Notes under the pieces: generated by a model
Database searches by the model: none
Told to the model about the DNA's origin: nothing
Seen by the model: only the letters and a program-made list of their open reading frames with translations
In this document: one piece after another, positions 35,771 through 44,394 of the stretch
How the letters are laid out: each line of letters starts with the position of its first letter
How positions within the stretch are numbered: the first letter of the stretch is position 1
From: Candidatus Woesearchaeota archaeon
GTDB taxonomy: Archaea; Nanobdellota; Nanobdellia; Woesearchaeales; JAHWHD01
DNA: 64,000 nt
Assembly: GCA_019323515.1 (NCBI GenBank)
Contig: JAHWHG010000007.1
Location: 62,001-126,000, forward strand
Direction: 5' to 3'
Translations under genes and position numbers: made by a program

Positions 35771-36750
35771 TTGAAACGTTCCTCAAGTTCTTTCATATAC
35801 TTATCACCGATAAATTCACCTTTATAATAATCAATTTTTACTGCTAGTGATATTTTATCAGCAATCGCCCTTGCTACCCTACCCTTATCCTGTTTACTTG
35901 CTTTGTTTACAAGAGGATGATTTATCAAAAAACCATACTTTGGCGGTTTTGCACCAGTCTTCATATGCCTGAACAAAGCCTTCTCAGCACCTAACAATTG
36001 AATTGTTGATGCAGGAAACAATACCATTTTCTTTAAAGAACCAGCCATTGCCAGCAACCTTGCACCTATCATTGTTCCAGCAATCGCTTGTAAGTTAGGA
36101 CAATACTTTGACAAAAGCTTATCAAGATACTTTTCATGTTTCTTCCTCAACTTATACAGTTCAATGATTTGCCCTGCTAAATCAAAAATCGGAACAAGAT
36201 CAGATTTAGAAAGCTCAGCACCCATAGTCTCATTCTCATTAAGTTTGATTTCTGCAAGCAACTGTTTCTTATTCTTCTTCAATATCAGGCCAGCAAAAGC
36301 CTCATTGTCCCCAACACTTTTAGAGAACTCTGGGAGGTATAATTCATACCATTCCCTTAACCTCTTTGTTAGCATGTTAGTGGATTTATCGATTTCGTCA
36401 ATATTATTTATAGCATGTATGATAAATAAATCTTCATTCACACTTCTCTTAACATCCTGCTTAGTTAAGATAAGATTTGGCTTAAAAAAAGCATGAACAT
36501 CCTTCTTAAAGTAATCCCAAATCTTAGAGAATTTATCAATATCCTTAGTTAGTTTTATACCTTCTAAAGTTTCATTCTTAAACCCTACATAAAACTTCTC
36601 TCCTTTATGCTTCTTTATTAATCCTTTTTCAGAATCTAACCACTCAGAAAAATCCACATTTAAATTCTTCAAATCTATCTTCTCAATAAACCTAAAGTTC
36701 TTATCAAATACAAAAGTTCCTAAAACATTAGTGTGTATATAGATTCCCAT
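35767..36750 (-). CDS. C/D box RNP core protein Nop5 (Nop56/58 homologue)
   Basis: Scaffold of the C/D sRNP binding fibrillarin and L7Ae-RNA. The Nop domain is recognisable by PNLQAIAGTMIGARLLAMAG (about 212-231), LFPASTIQLLGAEKALFRHM and the GKVARAIADKIS-like DKGRVARAIADKIS stretch. The N-terminal domain binds fibrillarin; a central coiled coil spans about 100-190. Charged C-terminal tail typical of long Nop5 is short here. TATA (36774-36781, minus) 27-28 nt before the ATG. First gene of nop5-flpA-small protein. Confidence 0.9.
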   Translation of the reverse strand: MGIYIHTNVLGTFVFDKNFRFIEKIDLKNLNVDFSEWLDSEKGLIKKHKGEKFYVGFKNETLEGIKLTKDIDKFSKIWDYFKKDVHAFFKPNLILTKQDVKRSVNEDLFIIHAINNIDEIDKSTNMLTKRLREWYELYLPEFSKSVGDNEAFAGLILKKNKKQLLAEIKLNENETMGAELSKSDLVPIFDLAGQIIELYKLRKKHEKYLDKLLSKYCPNLQAIAGTMIGARLLAMAGSLKKMVLFPASTIQLLGAEKALFRHMKTGAKPPKYGFLINHPLVNKASKQDKGRVARAIADKISLAVKIDYYKGEFIGDKYMKELEERFK

Positions 36751-36855
36751 AAATAACTATAATCAAGGAGATATTTATAAATCTTATCTATCCGAAAGAT
36801 TTCCACAACCATCAACCAAAACTTTATATATTACTCACAACATAATTGAAGAGTT

Positions 36856-37134
36856 ATGTCAGGCGTTTTTCATTTAGTGAAAGAAGAGATAATGAAAGAG
36901 CAGTGCCCTTACTGTGGCGCAGTTATTGATATTTCTAATAATGAATCACAGTTTGAACTTGATCAACATTATAAGATTCAAAGATGCCCAAACCCTGACT
37001 GCCAAAAAGAGATTCATTTTAAGGTTGATTTCAATGGCTCAGGTCACGATGATATATCAAAAAATTCTGATTTTGAGGAGATAATACAAAAAGAACATGA
37101 GAATATAGAGACTAATGAACAACAGTCCCAGTAA
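36856..37134 (+). CDS. Small zinc-ribbon-like protein (92 aa)
   Basis: Contains CPYC (residues 17-20) and CPNPDC (about 41-46), a plausible four-Cys zinc ribbon, followed by an acidic tail with EEIIQKEHENIETNEQQ. No other domain. TATA TTTATATA (36823-36830) lies 29-30 nt before the ATG; Met13 is an alternative start but would leave the TATA too far. Its last 23 bases overlap the convergent UMP kinase gene. Function unknown. Confidence 0.6.
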   Translation: MSGVFHLVKEEIMKEQCPYCGAVIDISNNESQFELDQHYKIQRCPNPDCQKEIHFKVDFNGSGHDDISKNSDFEEIIQKEHENIETNEQQSQ

Positions 37135-37777
37135 ATTTCTTGCCATGCAAACAATTATTTACACTAGAAAGATTCTTTCCATTCAGGACATATAACCTCA
37201 TTCTAAGCTTTTTCGCCATTCTCAAAGCTACAGGGTCAAAAGGATAATTCCCGCCTGACACCCTTCTGGTGCCAACAATCTTCATGAAGTCATCCCAAGA
37301 AACATCTTTCAAAGGCTTTGCACCTTTGAGCTTAGGGTCTTTAGAATAAACGTAATCAACATTTGTAAGATTAATAATATCCTTAACATTATACTTTTTA
37401 GCAAATAATACTGCATCATAATCAGAAGTCCAACCAGGTTTATAACCCGCTACAACCAACACCTTCCTAAAATTAATCCTCTTATTAGGATCAAGTGCAA
37501 CCGTATCATTAGCGCAGTTTCCAAATATAACTTTTACGAGTTCAGCATTTATCTGGGTTGCTCTAATGCCAATATAATCAAGTTCAGTTTGACTTGGCTT
37601 TGCTAACCTCTTTGCAACCTTATTATAATCTCTACAGGTCTTTCCTCCGCCACATACAATTATAACTTTATCATTCTTTACAAAACCTAAGATTATTTTT
37701 CTAAACCTTTTCAGATAAGCAACATCAATCTTATCCGGTACAATCAAAGAGCCTCCTAAAGAAATTACTTTAGTCAT
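37112..37777 (-). CDS. pyrH: Uridylate kinase, archaeal type
   Basis: Phosphorylates UMP to UDP in pyrimidine synthesis; amino-acid kinase fold. SLGGSLIVPD at the start (GGS ATP loop), VCGGGKTCRDYN around residues 42-53, LDYIGIRATQINAELV, and KDIINLTNVDYVYSKDPK (about 132-149) followed by GGNYPFDPVALRMAKK. 221 aa matches the archaeal (short) form. Ends inside the convergent zinc-ribbon gene by 23 bases. TATA ATTTAAAT on the minus strand at 37801-37808. Confidence 0.92.
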   Translation of the reverse strand: MTKVISLGGSLIVPDKIDVAYLKRFRKIILGFVKNDKVIIVCGGGKTCRDYNKVAKRLAKPSQTELDYIGIRATQINAELVKVIFGNCANDTVALDPNKRINFRKVLVVAGYKPGWTSDYDAVLFAKKYNVKDIINLTNVDYVYSKDPKLKGAKPLKDVSWDDFMKIVGTRRVSGGNYPFDPVALRMAKKLRMRLYVLNGKNLSSVNNCLHGKKFTGTVVH

Positions 37778-37825
37778 AGTATAGAATAAAACATTTTAGT
37801 ATTTAAATATTATCAAAATAGCAAA

Positions 37826-37855
37826 AGAAAAATTAAAAAAAAAGATTAAAAAATA
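37826..37855 (-). terminator. U-tract terminator after the FKBP-lipoprotein operon
   Basis: The minus strand reads as several T runs (up to nine T) with short breaks, directly after the lipoprotein stop and before the pyrH promoter. Typical of archaeal intrinsic termination. Confidence 0.5.
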
Positions 37856-37858
37856 AAT

Positions 37859-38713
37859 CTAATCAATACAAGTACCACCTGCACATTCACAATTCTCAAC
37901 TTGTACAGTACACCTGTCATCAGAACAATACCATTCCATAAGAGCATTTTCATCTAAACAGCTATCAGATTCTTGATTCCCAAGTTCATCTTCACACGTA
38001 CCTCTCTCTGTTAACTCTAAACCTCCATCAGTATCCTCACAACCACTAACATCATTGTCATCATCACTACTTCCATCACCTTCAATAACCGTAGTTTTTG
38101 CAGACTTTGAATGTTCTTCGTCATCCTTCAGGTATACTGTAGCTTCATAAAGACCTAAATCATCAAACTTATAATCCAGTTCCTGCGTCATCTCTTCGCC
38201 AATGGGTAAAAGGTTTGTATAAGTCTCTTCTACTTCATCATAACTATCCCCATCTTTAGTTATTGAGACTATGTACTTAAAATCACGTACCCCTTTATCT
38301 CCAATGTTCAAGAACTTAATGTTTAAATCAACAGATTCTCCCTGCTTTGTATTAAACGTGCTCCAGTATACATCAGTAACCTGGAGATGAAGATCACTAT
38401 CATCCTCAGTATCAGAATCACTTGTAGTATCATCATTATCAGTATCTGCTGAACTATCAGATGAAGTTTCCTCAGAATCTTCGGTATTATCTGTTTCACT
38501 TAAAGTCTCAACAGCTGCACCCACAGCGTCACTTTCATCTGCTTTTTCTTCAGTAACTTCATCACTATCGCAGATTGAATTATCATCTTTATCTAAACAA
38601 CAATCTGTGCCAACCCTTATGTATGGCTTGTTACAGATTACTTCGGGTCTCGCACAACCTGCAACAACTAAAGCTAATGTTAAAAAAACTGCCAAAAAGA
38701 CAATCCTTTTCAT
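37859..38713 (-). CDS. Lipoprotein with acidic linker and CARDB-like domain
   Basis: Lipobox VVAGC with Cys20. A short Cys-containing domain follows (ICNKPYIRVGTDCCLDKDDNSIC, an EF-hand-like DKDDNSICD), then a long Ser/Asp/Glu/Thr linker (about residues 55-105), a beta-sandwich of CARDB type (about 110-215: VTDVYWSTFNTKQGESVDL) and a Cys-rich end. It sits two bases after the FKBP gene, whose last codons contain the GGTGAT ribosome site. Likely displayed outside the membrane, perhaps a binding protein. Confidence 0.72.
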   Translation of the reverse strand: MKRIVFLAVFLTLALVVAGCARPEVICNKPYIRVGTDCCLDKDDNSICDSDEVTEEKADESDAVGAAVETLSETDNTEDSEETSSDSSADTDNDDTTSDSDTEDDSDLHLQVTDVYWSTFNTKQGESVDLNIKFLNIGDKGVRDFKYIVSITKDGDSYDEVEETYTNLLPIGEEMTQELDYKFDDLGLYEATVYLKDDEEHSKSAKTTVIEGDGSSDDDNDVSGCEDTDGGLELTERGTCEDELGNQESDSCLDENALMEWYCSDDRCTVQVENCECAGGTCID

Positions 38714-38715
38714 TC

Positions 38716-39147
38716 TTAATCACCTTCAATTGATTCGATTTTTATTTCAAAATTAAGATCCTTTCCAGCTAATGGATGGTTCAGGTCAATACTAATGGTC
38801 TCTTTGTCTTCATCAACAACCTTTGCAAGTATCATCCTTCCCTGAGGATCCTTCAAAGTCAAGATCATACCTTTCTTAACTTCCATCTTCTCTGGAACAG
38901 CAGTTCTTGGAACCTTCTGAACTAATTTTTCATTCCTAGGTCCATAAGCTTGATCAGGCGTTAGACGAATCTTTTTTTCCTCACCGACTTTCATACCTTC
39001 AAGAGCCTCTTCAAACCCTTTGATAAGCTTGCCCTCACCCATTGTAACTTCTAGGGGTTCCTTAGACTTATCAAAAACAGTACCATCATCAAGCTTCCCA
39101 GTATAGTGAAGTTTAACTTTGCTTCCTTTTTTAACAATTTTATCCAT
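38716..39147 (-). CDS. FKBP-type peptidyl-prolyl isomerase (SlyD-like)
   Basis: 143 aa, single FKBP fold with an IF insertion, catalysing Xaa-Pro isomerisation. VKKGSKVKLHYTGKLDDGTVFD, the GEGKLIKGFEEALEGMKVGE core and KLVQKVPRTAVP insert are clear. ILTLKDPQGRMILAKVV and DLNHPLAGKDLNFEIKIE are the SlyD-like second half. No signal peptide, so cytosolic. The TATA box is TTTATAAA at 39181-39188 (minus strand) with GGTGAT before the ATG. In operon with the lipoprotein. Confidence 0.92.
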   Translation of the reverse strand: MDKIVKKGSKVKLHYTGKLDDGTVFDKSKEPLEVTMGEGKLIKGFEEALEGMKVGEEKKIRLTPDQAYGPRNEKLVQKVPRTAVPEKMEVKKGMILTLKDPQGRMILAKVVDEDKETISIDLNHPLAGKDLNFEIKIESIEGD

Positions 39148-39286
39148 ATTAAATCACCATTATATTGAAAAAATCAAAGATTTATAAATATACCTATATA
39201 TTAATATATGAATCAAGAAGTCTATCACCTAAATAAAAAGCAAACTTACCATAAAACATATAAATCAAGATACATAGGCTAAACCA

Positions 39287-39874
39287 ATGATTCTTACATT
39301 TACTGAGATGAGGGACATAATTTTGATGTCTCTCTTTGTTGGATATATTCTTAAAGATATTTTCAAGTTTAGAACAAAGACTTCAAGGGTTTATGAACCT
39401 CTTGAAGAATACAAGCAACATGACTTAAGCGGATTAAAATTAGCAATCATTGTTACTGCACCTGCAATTATACTTCATGAATTTGGTCACAAATTTCTTG
39501 CTATAGCATTTGGAATGCAGGCAGAATTCCATGCAGCTTATACTTGGTTAATAGTAGGATTAATACTTAAGATGCTTAATACTGGAATAATCTTCTTTGT
39601 CCCAGCATATATATCTATAACAGGAGGAGCAAATGTGACAGCACTACAATATTCATTAGTTGCTTTTGCAGGACCAGTTGTAAATCTTATACTCTGGTTA
39701 GGGACAAGATATTACATAAAACATTTCAAGACAAAAGAAAAATACCTGCCAGCTTTAGTATTCACTTCAAGGATCAACATGCTTTTATTTATATTTAATA
39801 TGCTTCCAATACCAGGATTCGACGGCTGGAAGGTCTACAGTGGCATAATTCAGACGATTGCTGCTCTTTTCTAG
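39287..39874 (+). CDS. M50-family membrane metalloprotease (site-2 protease-like)
   Basis: 195 aa with about five membrane helices. HEFGH at residues 64-68 is the zinc HExxH motif inside a membrane segment; NMLPIPGFDG at 171-180 is the second motif with the third zinc ligand Asp179. ITGGANVTALQYSLVAFAGP is the conserved GP loop. This class cleaves transmembrane segments or signal remnants. TATA at 39258-39265, leaderless. Placed just before secF with its own promoter; a link to secretion is possible. Confidence 0.87.
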   Translation: MILTFTEMRDIILMSLFVGYILKDIFKFRTKTSRVYEPLEEYKQHDLSGLKLAIIVTAPAIILHEFGHKFLAIAFGMQAEFHAAYTWLIVGLILKMLNTGIIFFVPAYISITGGANVTALQYSLVAFAGPVVNLILWLGTRYYIKHFKTKEKYLPALVFTSRINMLLFIFNMLPIPGFDGWKVYSGIIQTIAALF

Positions 39875-39915
39875 GATAGTAAGCTTTAAATAATAATCCA
39901 ATTTCAAGCCAAATT

Positions 39916-40770
39916 ATGGGGATTAAAGACATTTACCAAAATCAATACAAGAAACTATTAATTATCCCTATGCTCATTTTAGTATTAGCTATCGTACAGA
40001 TTAGCATGCAATACTCTCATACCGGAGATTTCATTACAAAAGGCATTGCTTTGAAGGGTGGTATAAGGGTTGAGACCGAGCAAGTACTCAAACCTGAACA
40101 GACAATAAGCTTTCTTAAATCAAATTTTCCAGATAGCGAAATTTATGTTACCATAAACCCAAACAATAAAGGAAGTGTTATTGAAGCAGACATAAAAGAA
40201 TCAGAGGTTGAAGATTTCAAAGAAGTGATTGAAGATAAAGGCATAACAATTTTATCAGCTAACACTGAAGATCCAACCTTCAGTGCAAACTTCTATAGGA
40301 CTATGATAATAATTATTGCTATTGCATTCCTGCTTATGGGAATTGTAGTATTCCTTAGCTTTAGGACAGTTGTCCCTAGTTTTGCTGTTATACTCTCAGC
40401 ATTCTCAGACATAATCGTAACTATCGCAGTGTTCAATCTACTAGGCTTCAAGCTACTTAAAGGCGGTCTAGCTGCATTCCTTATGCTCATAGGTTACTCA
40501 GTAGATACAGATATCCTTCTTACTAACAGGGTAGTCAAAAGAAAAGAAGGCACAGTTTATGAGAGATGCATCAGCGCAATGAAAACTGGGTTGAAGATGA
40601 GCATAACAACAATCGCTGCTGTGGCAGTCGCCTACTTCCTTGCAATACCCGAGGATATAAAACAGATAATGGCTATTTTACTTATCGGCCTACTAATCGA
40701 CCTAATCAATACGTGGATCCAAAACAGTGGAATTCTAAGATGGTACATGGAGAAAAAGCACAATGGGTAA
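39916..40770 (+). CDS. secF: Protein export membrane protein SecF
   Basis: 284 aa. One N-terminal membrane helix (about 14-31), an extracytoplasmic P domain with LKGGIRVETEQV (about 45-56), then five close helices including PSFAVILSAFSDIIVTIAV and GGLAAFLMLIGYSVDTDILLTNRV, characteristic of SecF/RND. It assists protein export with SecD. SecF precedes SecD, an order common in archaea. TATA CTTTAAATA (39884-39892) is 28 nt before the ATG; ends overlapping secD by 8 nt. Confidence 0.92.
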   Translation: MGIKDIYQNQYKKLLIIPMLILVLAIVQISMQYSHTGDFITKGIALKGGIRVETEQVLKPEQTISFLKSNFPDSEIYVTINPNNKGSVIEADIKESEVEDFKEVIEDKGITILSANTEDPTFSANFYRTMIIIIAIAFLLMGIVVFLSFRTVVPSFAVILSAFSDIIVTIAVFNLLGFKLLKGGLAAFLMLIGYSVDTDILLTNRVVKRKEGTVYERCISAMKTGLKMSITTIAAVAVAYFLAIPEDIKQIMAILLIGLLIDLINTWIQNSGILRWYMEKKHNG

Positions 40771-42475
40771 ACTATCAAAGGTATTTACAAACTGGAGAAT
40801 ACTTATCTTAATATTTGTCATACTTGCCTCTATATATGCAATATCACCCCAACCTAATGTCAAGGGGATATCTATTGTGGGAGTTGAGGTTAACAGCTCT
40901 GCAAATATAGCAGGAATTGAAAACCCGCCTGAAGGAAGCCTGCCAATACAACGTGAAAGAATACTATCTATAGATGAACAGGAAATAAACACAGTTGAAG
41001 ACTATAACAAAATAATAGAAAACCTTGAAGCAGAGCAAGTAGTTCGTATTAGGACAAATAAAGACACATATTCTCTTCTGATAAAAGGGATATCAGAAAC
41101 ATTCATACTTAATGAAACTGAAACAATAAATATCACACAAGAAGTATTTGATGAAGATCTTAACAAGACAATAAATGTTACTGAAGAAATCGAAGTCAAT
41201 AAGACAGAAGAAAAGATAATTGGAATCGAAGATATTGGGATTAAGGTAGACATTGCACCCAAATCAAATATAAGGAAGGGTATTGATTTAAGAGGTGGAG
41301 TAAGATTTAAGTTTAAGCCAGAAGAACAACTTGACGATGAGCAATTTATCCTTCTTATGGACAACATGAAACAACGTCTTAATGTCTATGGATTAAGCGA
41401 TGTAACTGTAAGACGTGCGAAAGATCTTCCAACTTATCTAGGAGGAACTGGTGAAAGCTATATAATTGTTGAGACCTCAACTTCAAATGAGGAATCAATA
41501 GAGACACTTAAAAGACAGGGAAAGTTCGAGGCAACAGTAGGAAACACAAGCGTCTTTGTTGGAGGTAATGACATTACAGCTGTATGCAGAAGCGCAGAAT
41601 GTAGCGGCATAGACACATGCGGCCCAGCATCAGGTGGCGGATACATCTGCAATTATAGATTCGCTATCACATTAACACCTGAAGCTGCATCAAGGATGGC
41701 AGCAGCAACGAAGGACCTTGACATAATCCCAGGAGATGGTGGCAGGAACGATTATTTGAGTGAAAAAATTAAGTTCTTCCTTGATGACGAGTTTGTTAGT
41801 GAACTCTCAATCTCTGCAGAACTTAAAGGAAGAGAAGTTACAGACCCTGCAATAACAGGAGCTGCTGGTGGAAACAGCGAAGATGAAGCAATAGTTAACT
41901 CACTAAAAGAGCTTAAAGAACTTCAAACATTACTTATCACTGGATCACTTCCAGTCAAACTAATTGTAACTGAAAGAACAGTCATCCCTGCAAGAGTAGG
42001 CGAGGAGTTTATCCCTAACCTTATGACAGTCGGGATTGCAGCATTAATCGCTGTAAGTCTTGTAACATTTTTATTCTATAGAAAAGTTAAGATTGCACTA
42101 CCTATGGTACTTATTGTAGTATCAGAGGTAATTATACTATTCGGATTCGCAGCTTTCATAAGACAGACAATTGACCTTGCCGCAATCGCAGGACTTATTG
42201 TAGCCATGGGTACAGGAGTAGACCATCTTGTGATTATAACAGACGAAACATTGAAAGGTTCCGGAGAGATTTATGACTGGAAAAGAAAGCTTAAGAATGC
42301 AATGTCAATCATAATGGTAGCATTCTTCACAACAGTTGTCGCAATGGTACCTTTAATCAGCGCAGGAGCTGGTGTGCTAAGAGGATTCGGGATTATAACA
42401 ATTGTTGGTATAACTTCTGGAGTTCTTATCGCAAGACCAGCTTATGCAAAGATCATTGAAGTTCTTCTAAAGTAA
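40763..42475 (+). CDS. secD: Protein export membrane protein SecD
   Basis: 570 aa partner of SecF. N-terminal helix (about 8-24), then a large extracytoplasmic domain with GIDLRGGVRFKFKPEE (about 168-183), LTPEAASRMAAATKDL and a GRNDYLSEKIKF region. Five C-terminal helices contain GIAALIAVSLVTFLFYRK and LAAIAGLIVAMGTGVDHLVI. Two unusual insertions: an N-x-T-rich stretch around residues 110-155 (NETETINIT, NKTINVT) and a Cys pair/quartet segment CRSAEC..DTC near residues 280-294, suggesting disulfide bonding outside the membrane. Start at 40763 overlaps secF. Confidence 0.92.
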   Translation: MGKLSKVFTNWRILILIFVILASIYAISPQPNVKGISIVGVEVNSSANIAGIENPPEGSLPIQRERILSIDEQEINTVEDYNKIIENLEAEQVVRIRTNKDTYSLLIKGISETFILNETETINITQEVFDEDLNKTINVTEEIEVNKTEEKIIGIEDIGIKVDIAPKSNIRKGIDLRGGVRFKFKPEEQLDDEQFILLMDNMKQRLNVYGLSDVTVRRAKDLPTYLGGTGESYIIVETSTSNEESIETLKRQGKFEATVGNTSVFVGGNDITAVCRSAECSGIDTCGPASGGGYICNYRFAITLTPEAASRMAAATKDLDIIPGDGGRNDYLSEKIKFFLDDEFVSELSISAELKGREVTDPAITGAAGGNSEDEAIVNSLKELKELQTLLITGSLPVKLIVTERTVIPARVGEEFIPNLMTVGIAALIAVSLVTFLFYRKVKIALPMVLIVVSEVIILFGFAAFIRQTIDLAAIAGLIVAMGTGVDHLVIITDETLKGSGEIYDWKRKLKNAMSIIMVAFFTTVVAMVPLISAGAGVLRGFGIITIVGITSGVLIARPAYAKIIEVLLK

Positions 42476-42479
42476 ATAT

Positions 42480-42500
42480 CTAAAAAAAACAATAAAAAAT
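42480..42500 (-). terminator. U-tract terminator after asnA
   Basis: The minus strand reads TTTATTTTTTATTGTTTTTTTT just past the asnA stop. It also lies at the end of secD on the other strand but is A-rich there, so it should act for asnA. Confidence 0.45.
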
Positions 42501-42509
42501 AAAGAAGAT

Positions 42510-43538
42510 TTACAATAAAGCAACTCCTTTCTTCCTAAACTCTTCATGCACAAACTCGGGCCACACAGAACTCTGTACCTCACCAATATGCGCTTTATGC
42601 AACAGCAACATACAAAGCCTGCTCTGTCCAATTCCGCCACCAATTGACAACGGGATAGTCCCTTCAATAACTCCTTTATGGAACTCCATATATTTCCTGT
42701 GCGCTAAGTCACAATGCTCTAGCTGCCTAATCATTGCTTCACTGTCAACCCTGATTCCCATCGAAGACAATTCAAGACTCTTCAACCTAACAGGATCCCA
42801 TACTATGATATCTCCGTCAAGTCCACGACCTTTCTCATGTTCAGTTGACCAATCATCATAATCAGCTGCCCTCAGATCATGAGGTTTACCTGACTTCAAA
42901 GGAAAACCTATCCCAATCAAAAAAACAGCTCCTAACTTCTCAGCGATTTTATGCTCCCTTTCCTTAGGAGATAACTCAGGGTACATCTCCTCAAGTTCTT
43001 CAGTGTGCACAAAATGAATCTCTTTAGGCAACCTTTTCTCTAGTTTAAACTCCTTAGCAACTTTCTCCTCAGTCTCAAGAATCGCTTCCCAAATCGCTCT
43101 GACAGTCTTTTTAAGATAATCTAAACTTCTATCTGAAGTTGTAATTATCTTTTCCCAGTCCCACTGGTCAACATAAACGCTGTGAATAGGAGAAACCTCT
43201 TCATCCTTACGAATAGCATCCATGTCTGTATACAATCCAGTACCAACCGGAAAACCATACCTTCCTAAAGCATGGCGTTTCCATTTAGCAAGACTGTGTA
43301 CAACCTCGATTTTATCAGCAAAACTAGTCTTAAAACTTACAGGAACCTGGGTACCTGCCAAATCATCCTGAAGACCTTTGCCGACTTTCAAAAACCTAGG
43401 CGCACTAACTCTCTGCAACTTTAGCTTTTCAGCTAACCTTCTCTCGAAAGTATCTTTCACAAACTTGATCCCTCTCTCTGTTTCGAAAAAATCAAGTTTT
43501 GATTCGTATTTTTCAGGTAAAACCATTTTTGTTTCCAT
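42510..43538 (-). CDS. asnA: Aspartate-ammonia ligase (asparagine synthetase A), bacterial type
   Basis: Makes asparagine from aspartate and ammonia with ATP to AMP. Class II synthetase-like core with close landmarks of E. coli AsnA: GKGLQDDLAGTQ, EVVHSLAKWKRHALGRYGF, LYTDMDAIRKDEEVSPIHSV then YVDQWDWEK, DYDDWSTEHEKGRGLDGDI and IGGGIGQSRLCMLLLHK. Length 342 aa is normal. This enzyme is mainly bacterial, so transfer to this archaeon is likely. Start is ATG with GGAGGT upstream. It follows the LysE-type gene after a 15-nt gap, and an AsnC-like regulator sits across the divergent promoter. Confidence 0.93.
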   Translation of the reverse strand: METKMVLPEKYESKLDFFETERGIKFVKDTFERRLAEKLKLQRVSAPRFLKVGKGLQDDLAGTQVPVSFKTSFADKIEVVHSLAKWKRHALGRYGFPVGTGLYTDMDAIRKDEEVSPIHSVYVDQWDWEKIITTSDRSLDYLKKTVRAIWEAILETEEKVAKEFKLEKRLPKEIHFVHTEELEEMYPELSPKEREHKIAEKLGAVFLIGIGFPLKSGKPHDLRAADYDDWSTEHEKGRGLDGDIIVWDPVRLKSLELSSMGIRVDSEAMIRQLEHCDLAHRKYMEFHKGVIEGTIPLSIGGGIGQSRLCMLLLHKAHIGEVQSSVWPEFVHEEFRKKGVALL

Positions 43539-43553
43539 TTTTTAAAACCTCCA

Positions 43554-44159
43554 TTAAATTAGTTTAGATAACTCCATCATCCCTAACACCAAAAACCTTA
43601 TTCCAAATCCAATTATCATCACGCCACCTAACAATGAGACAAATTTCATAAACTTCTTTGATAACAACTTCTTACTAAAGGCAGTAAGAGTTGAAAGTAT
43701 GACAAGCCACGAAAATGAACCAACCATTATGCCTAACAAAGCAATCAAAGGGGTAACAACAGTGCTCATAACAGAGCCAAAAGCACTCATCCAAAAGATT
43801 GGACTAAAAGGAGTCAAAGCAACTAGTAAAAAACCTGAAAGATAAGGACTATCAACAGACTTGTCCTTAAAAGTTAACTCAGTCTTTCTGATAAGCCCCT
43901 TACCACCAATAAACATTAACACAACAGCTCCAATAATCAAAAGCAAAATCTTAACAATTGGTGTACTAACAATACTTGCTAAACCAAGATAAGATAATAC
44001 AATTATCACAAGATCTGCACTAAGACAACCTAAACCAACCTTTAATGCTGAAAAAAACCCTTTAGCTAATCCAAACCTAATTAACTGAAGTGTCCCAGGT
44101 CCTAAAGGCATAGCTACTGACAGCCCAAGCATTACTCCAATCAGCAAATCTCCGAACAT
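43554..44159 (-). CDS. LysE/RhtB-family amino acid exporter
   Basis: 201 aa integral membrane protein. LLIGVMLGLSVAMPLGPGTLQLIRFGLAKGF is the family's N-terminal signature (usual PGP motif appears as PLGPG). About six hydrophobic helices: residues 3-22, 38-62, 66-86, 108-128, 135-158, 178-196. Between helices 3 and 4 is a short basic loop (GGKGLIRKTEL). Exports amino acids, possibly asparagine, aspartate or basic ones given its neighbour asnA. Overlaps the small 49-codon gene by 19 nt. Confidence 0.82.
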   Translation of the reverse strand: MFGDLLIGVMLGLSVAMPLGPGTLQLIRFGLAKGFFSALKVGLGCLSADLVIIVLSYLGLASIVSTPIVKILLLIIGAVVLMFIGGKGLIRKTELTFKDKSVDSPYLSGFLLVALTPFSPIFWMSAFGSVMSTVVTPLIALLGIMVGSFSWLVILSTLTAFSKKLLSKKFMKFVSLLGGVMIIGFGIRFLVLGMMELSKLI

Positions 44160-44290
44160 CTTGACCTCAACCCATCGAACATTGCGTCAATCTTCATAGA
44201 CCTAAACATATAATCAGCAGCAAGATAATACTTATCTCTGACAAAGCCCAAATCCTTTGCAATTCTTTCAATTTTATCATCGATTATCAT
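44141..44290 (-). CDS. Newly noticed 49-residue protein before the exporter
   Basis: Too short for usual gene calling. Translated: MIIDDKIERIAKDLGFVRDK then YYLAADYMFRSMKIDAMFDG and a short basic end with one Cys pair (RCSEIC). TATA TTTATAAA (44313-44320) lies 26-27 nt from the ATG at 44290, the same leaderless spacing as real genes here. Its end overlaps the LysE gene by 19 nt. Could be a small cytosolic helical protein or a leader peptide for the operon. No homologue recognised; a comparison with related genomes would decide. Confidence 0.5.
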   Translation of the reverse strand: MIIDDKIERIAKDLGFVRDKYYLAADYMFRSMKIDAMFDGLRSRCSEIC

Positions 44291-44312
44291 AACATTCTAA
44301 ATATGAAAATAA

Positions 44313-44392
44313 TTTATAAAGTTATTCCAAAAATAAAGGTAAAAGTTGCAAGAAATCGAAAGATTTATATAATAGTTGGAACATATGTTCCA
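44313..44392. promoter_or_regulatory. Divergent promoter region with 16-bp palindromic operator (Lrp/asnA)
   Basis: Minus TATA TTTATAAA (44313-44320) for the small gene/LysE/AsnA; plus TATA TTTATATA (44364-44371) for the Lrp gene. Between TATA and the Lrp ATG lies TGGAACATATGTTCCA (44377-44392), a perfect palindrome that would cover the transcription start, so it looks like an autoregulation site. It could also influence the divergent operon. Confidence 0.65.
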
Positions 44393-44394
44393 TT

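Noticed and set aside
39208..39282. 24-codon ORF before the M50 gene
   Set aside because: The M50 gene has its own TATA (39258-39265) inside this frame and the peptide has no ribosome site or recognisable property.
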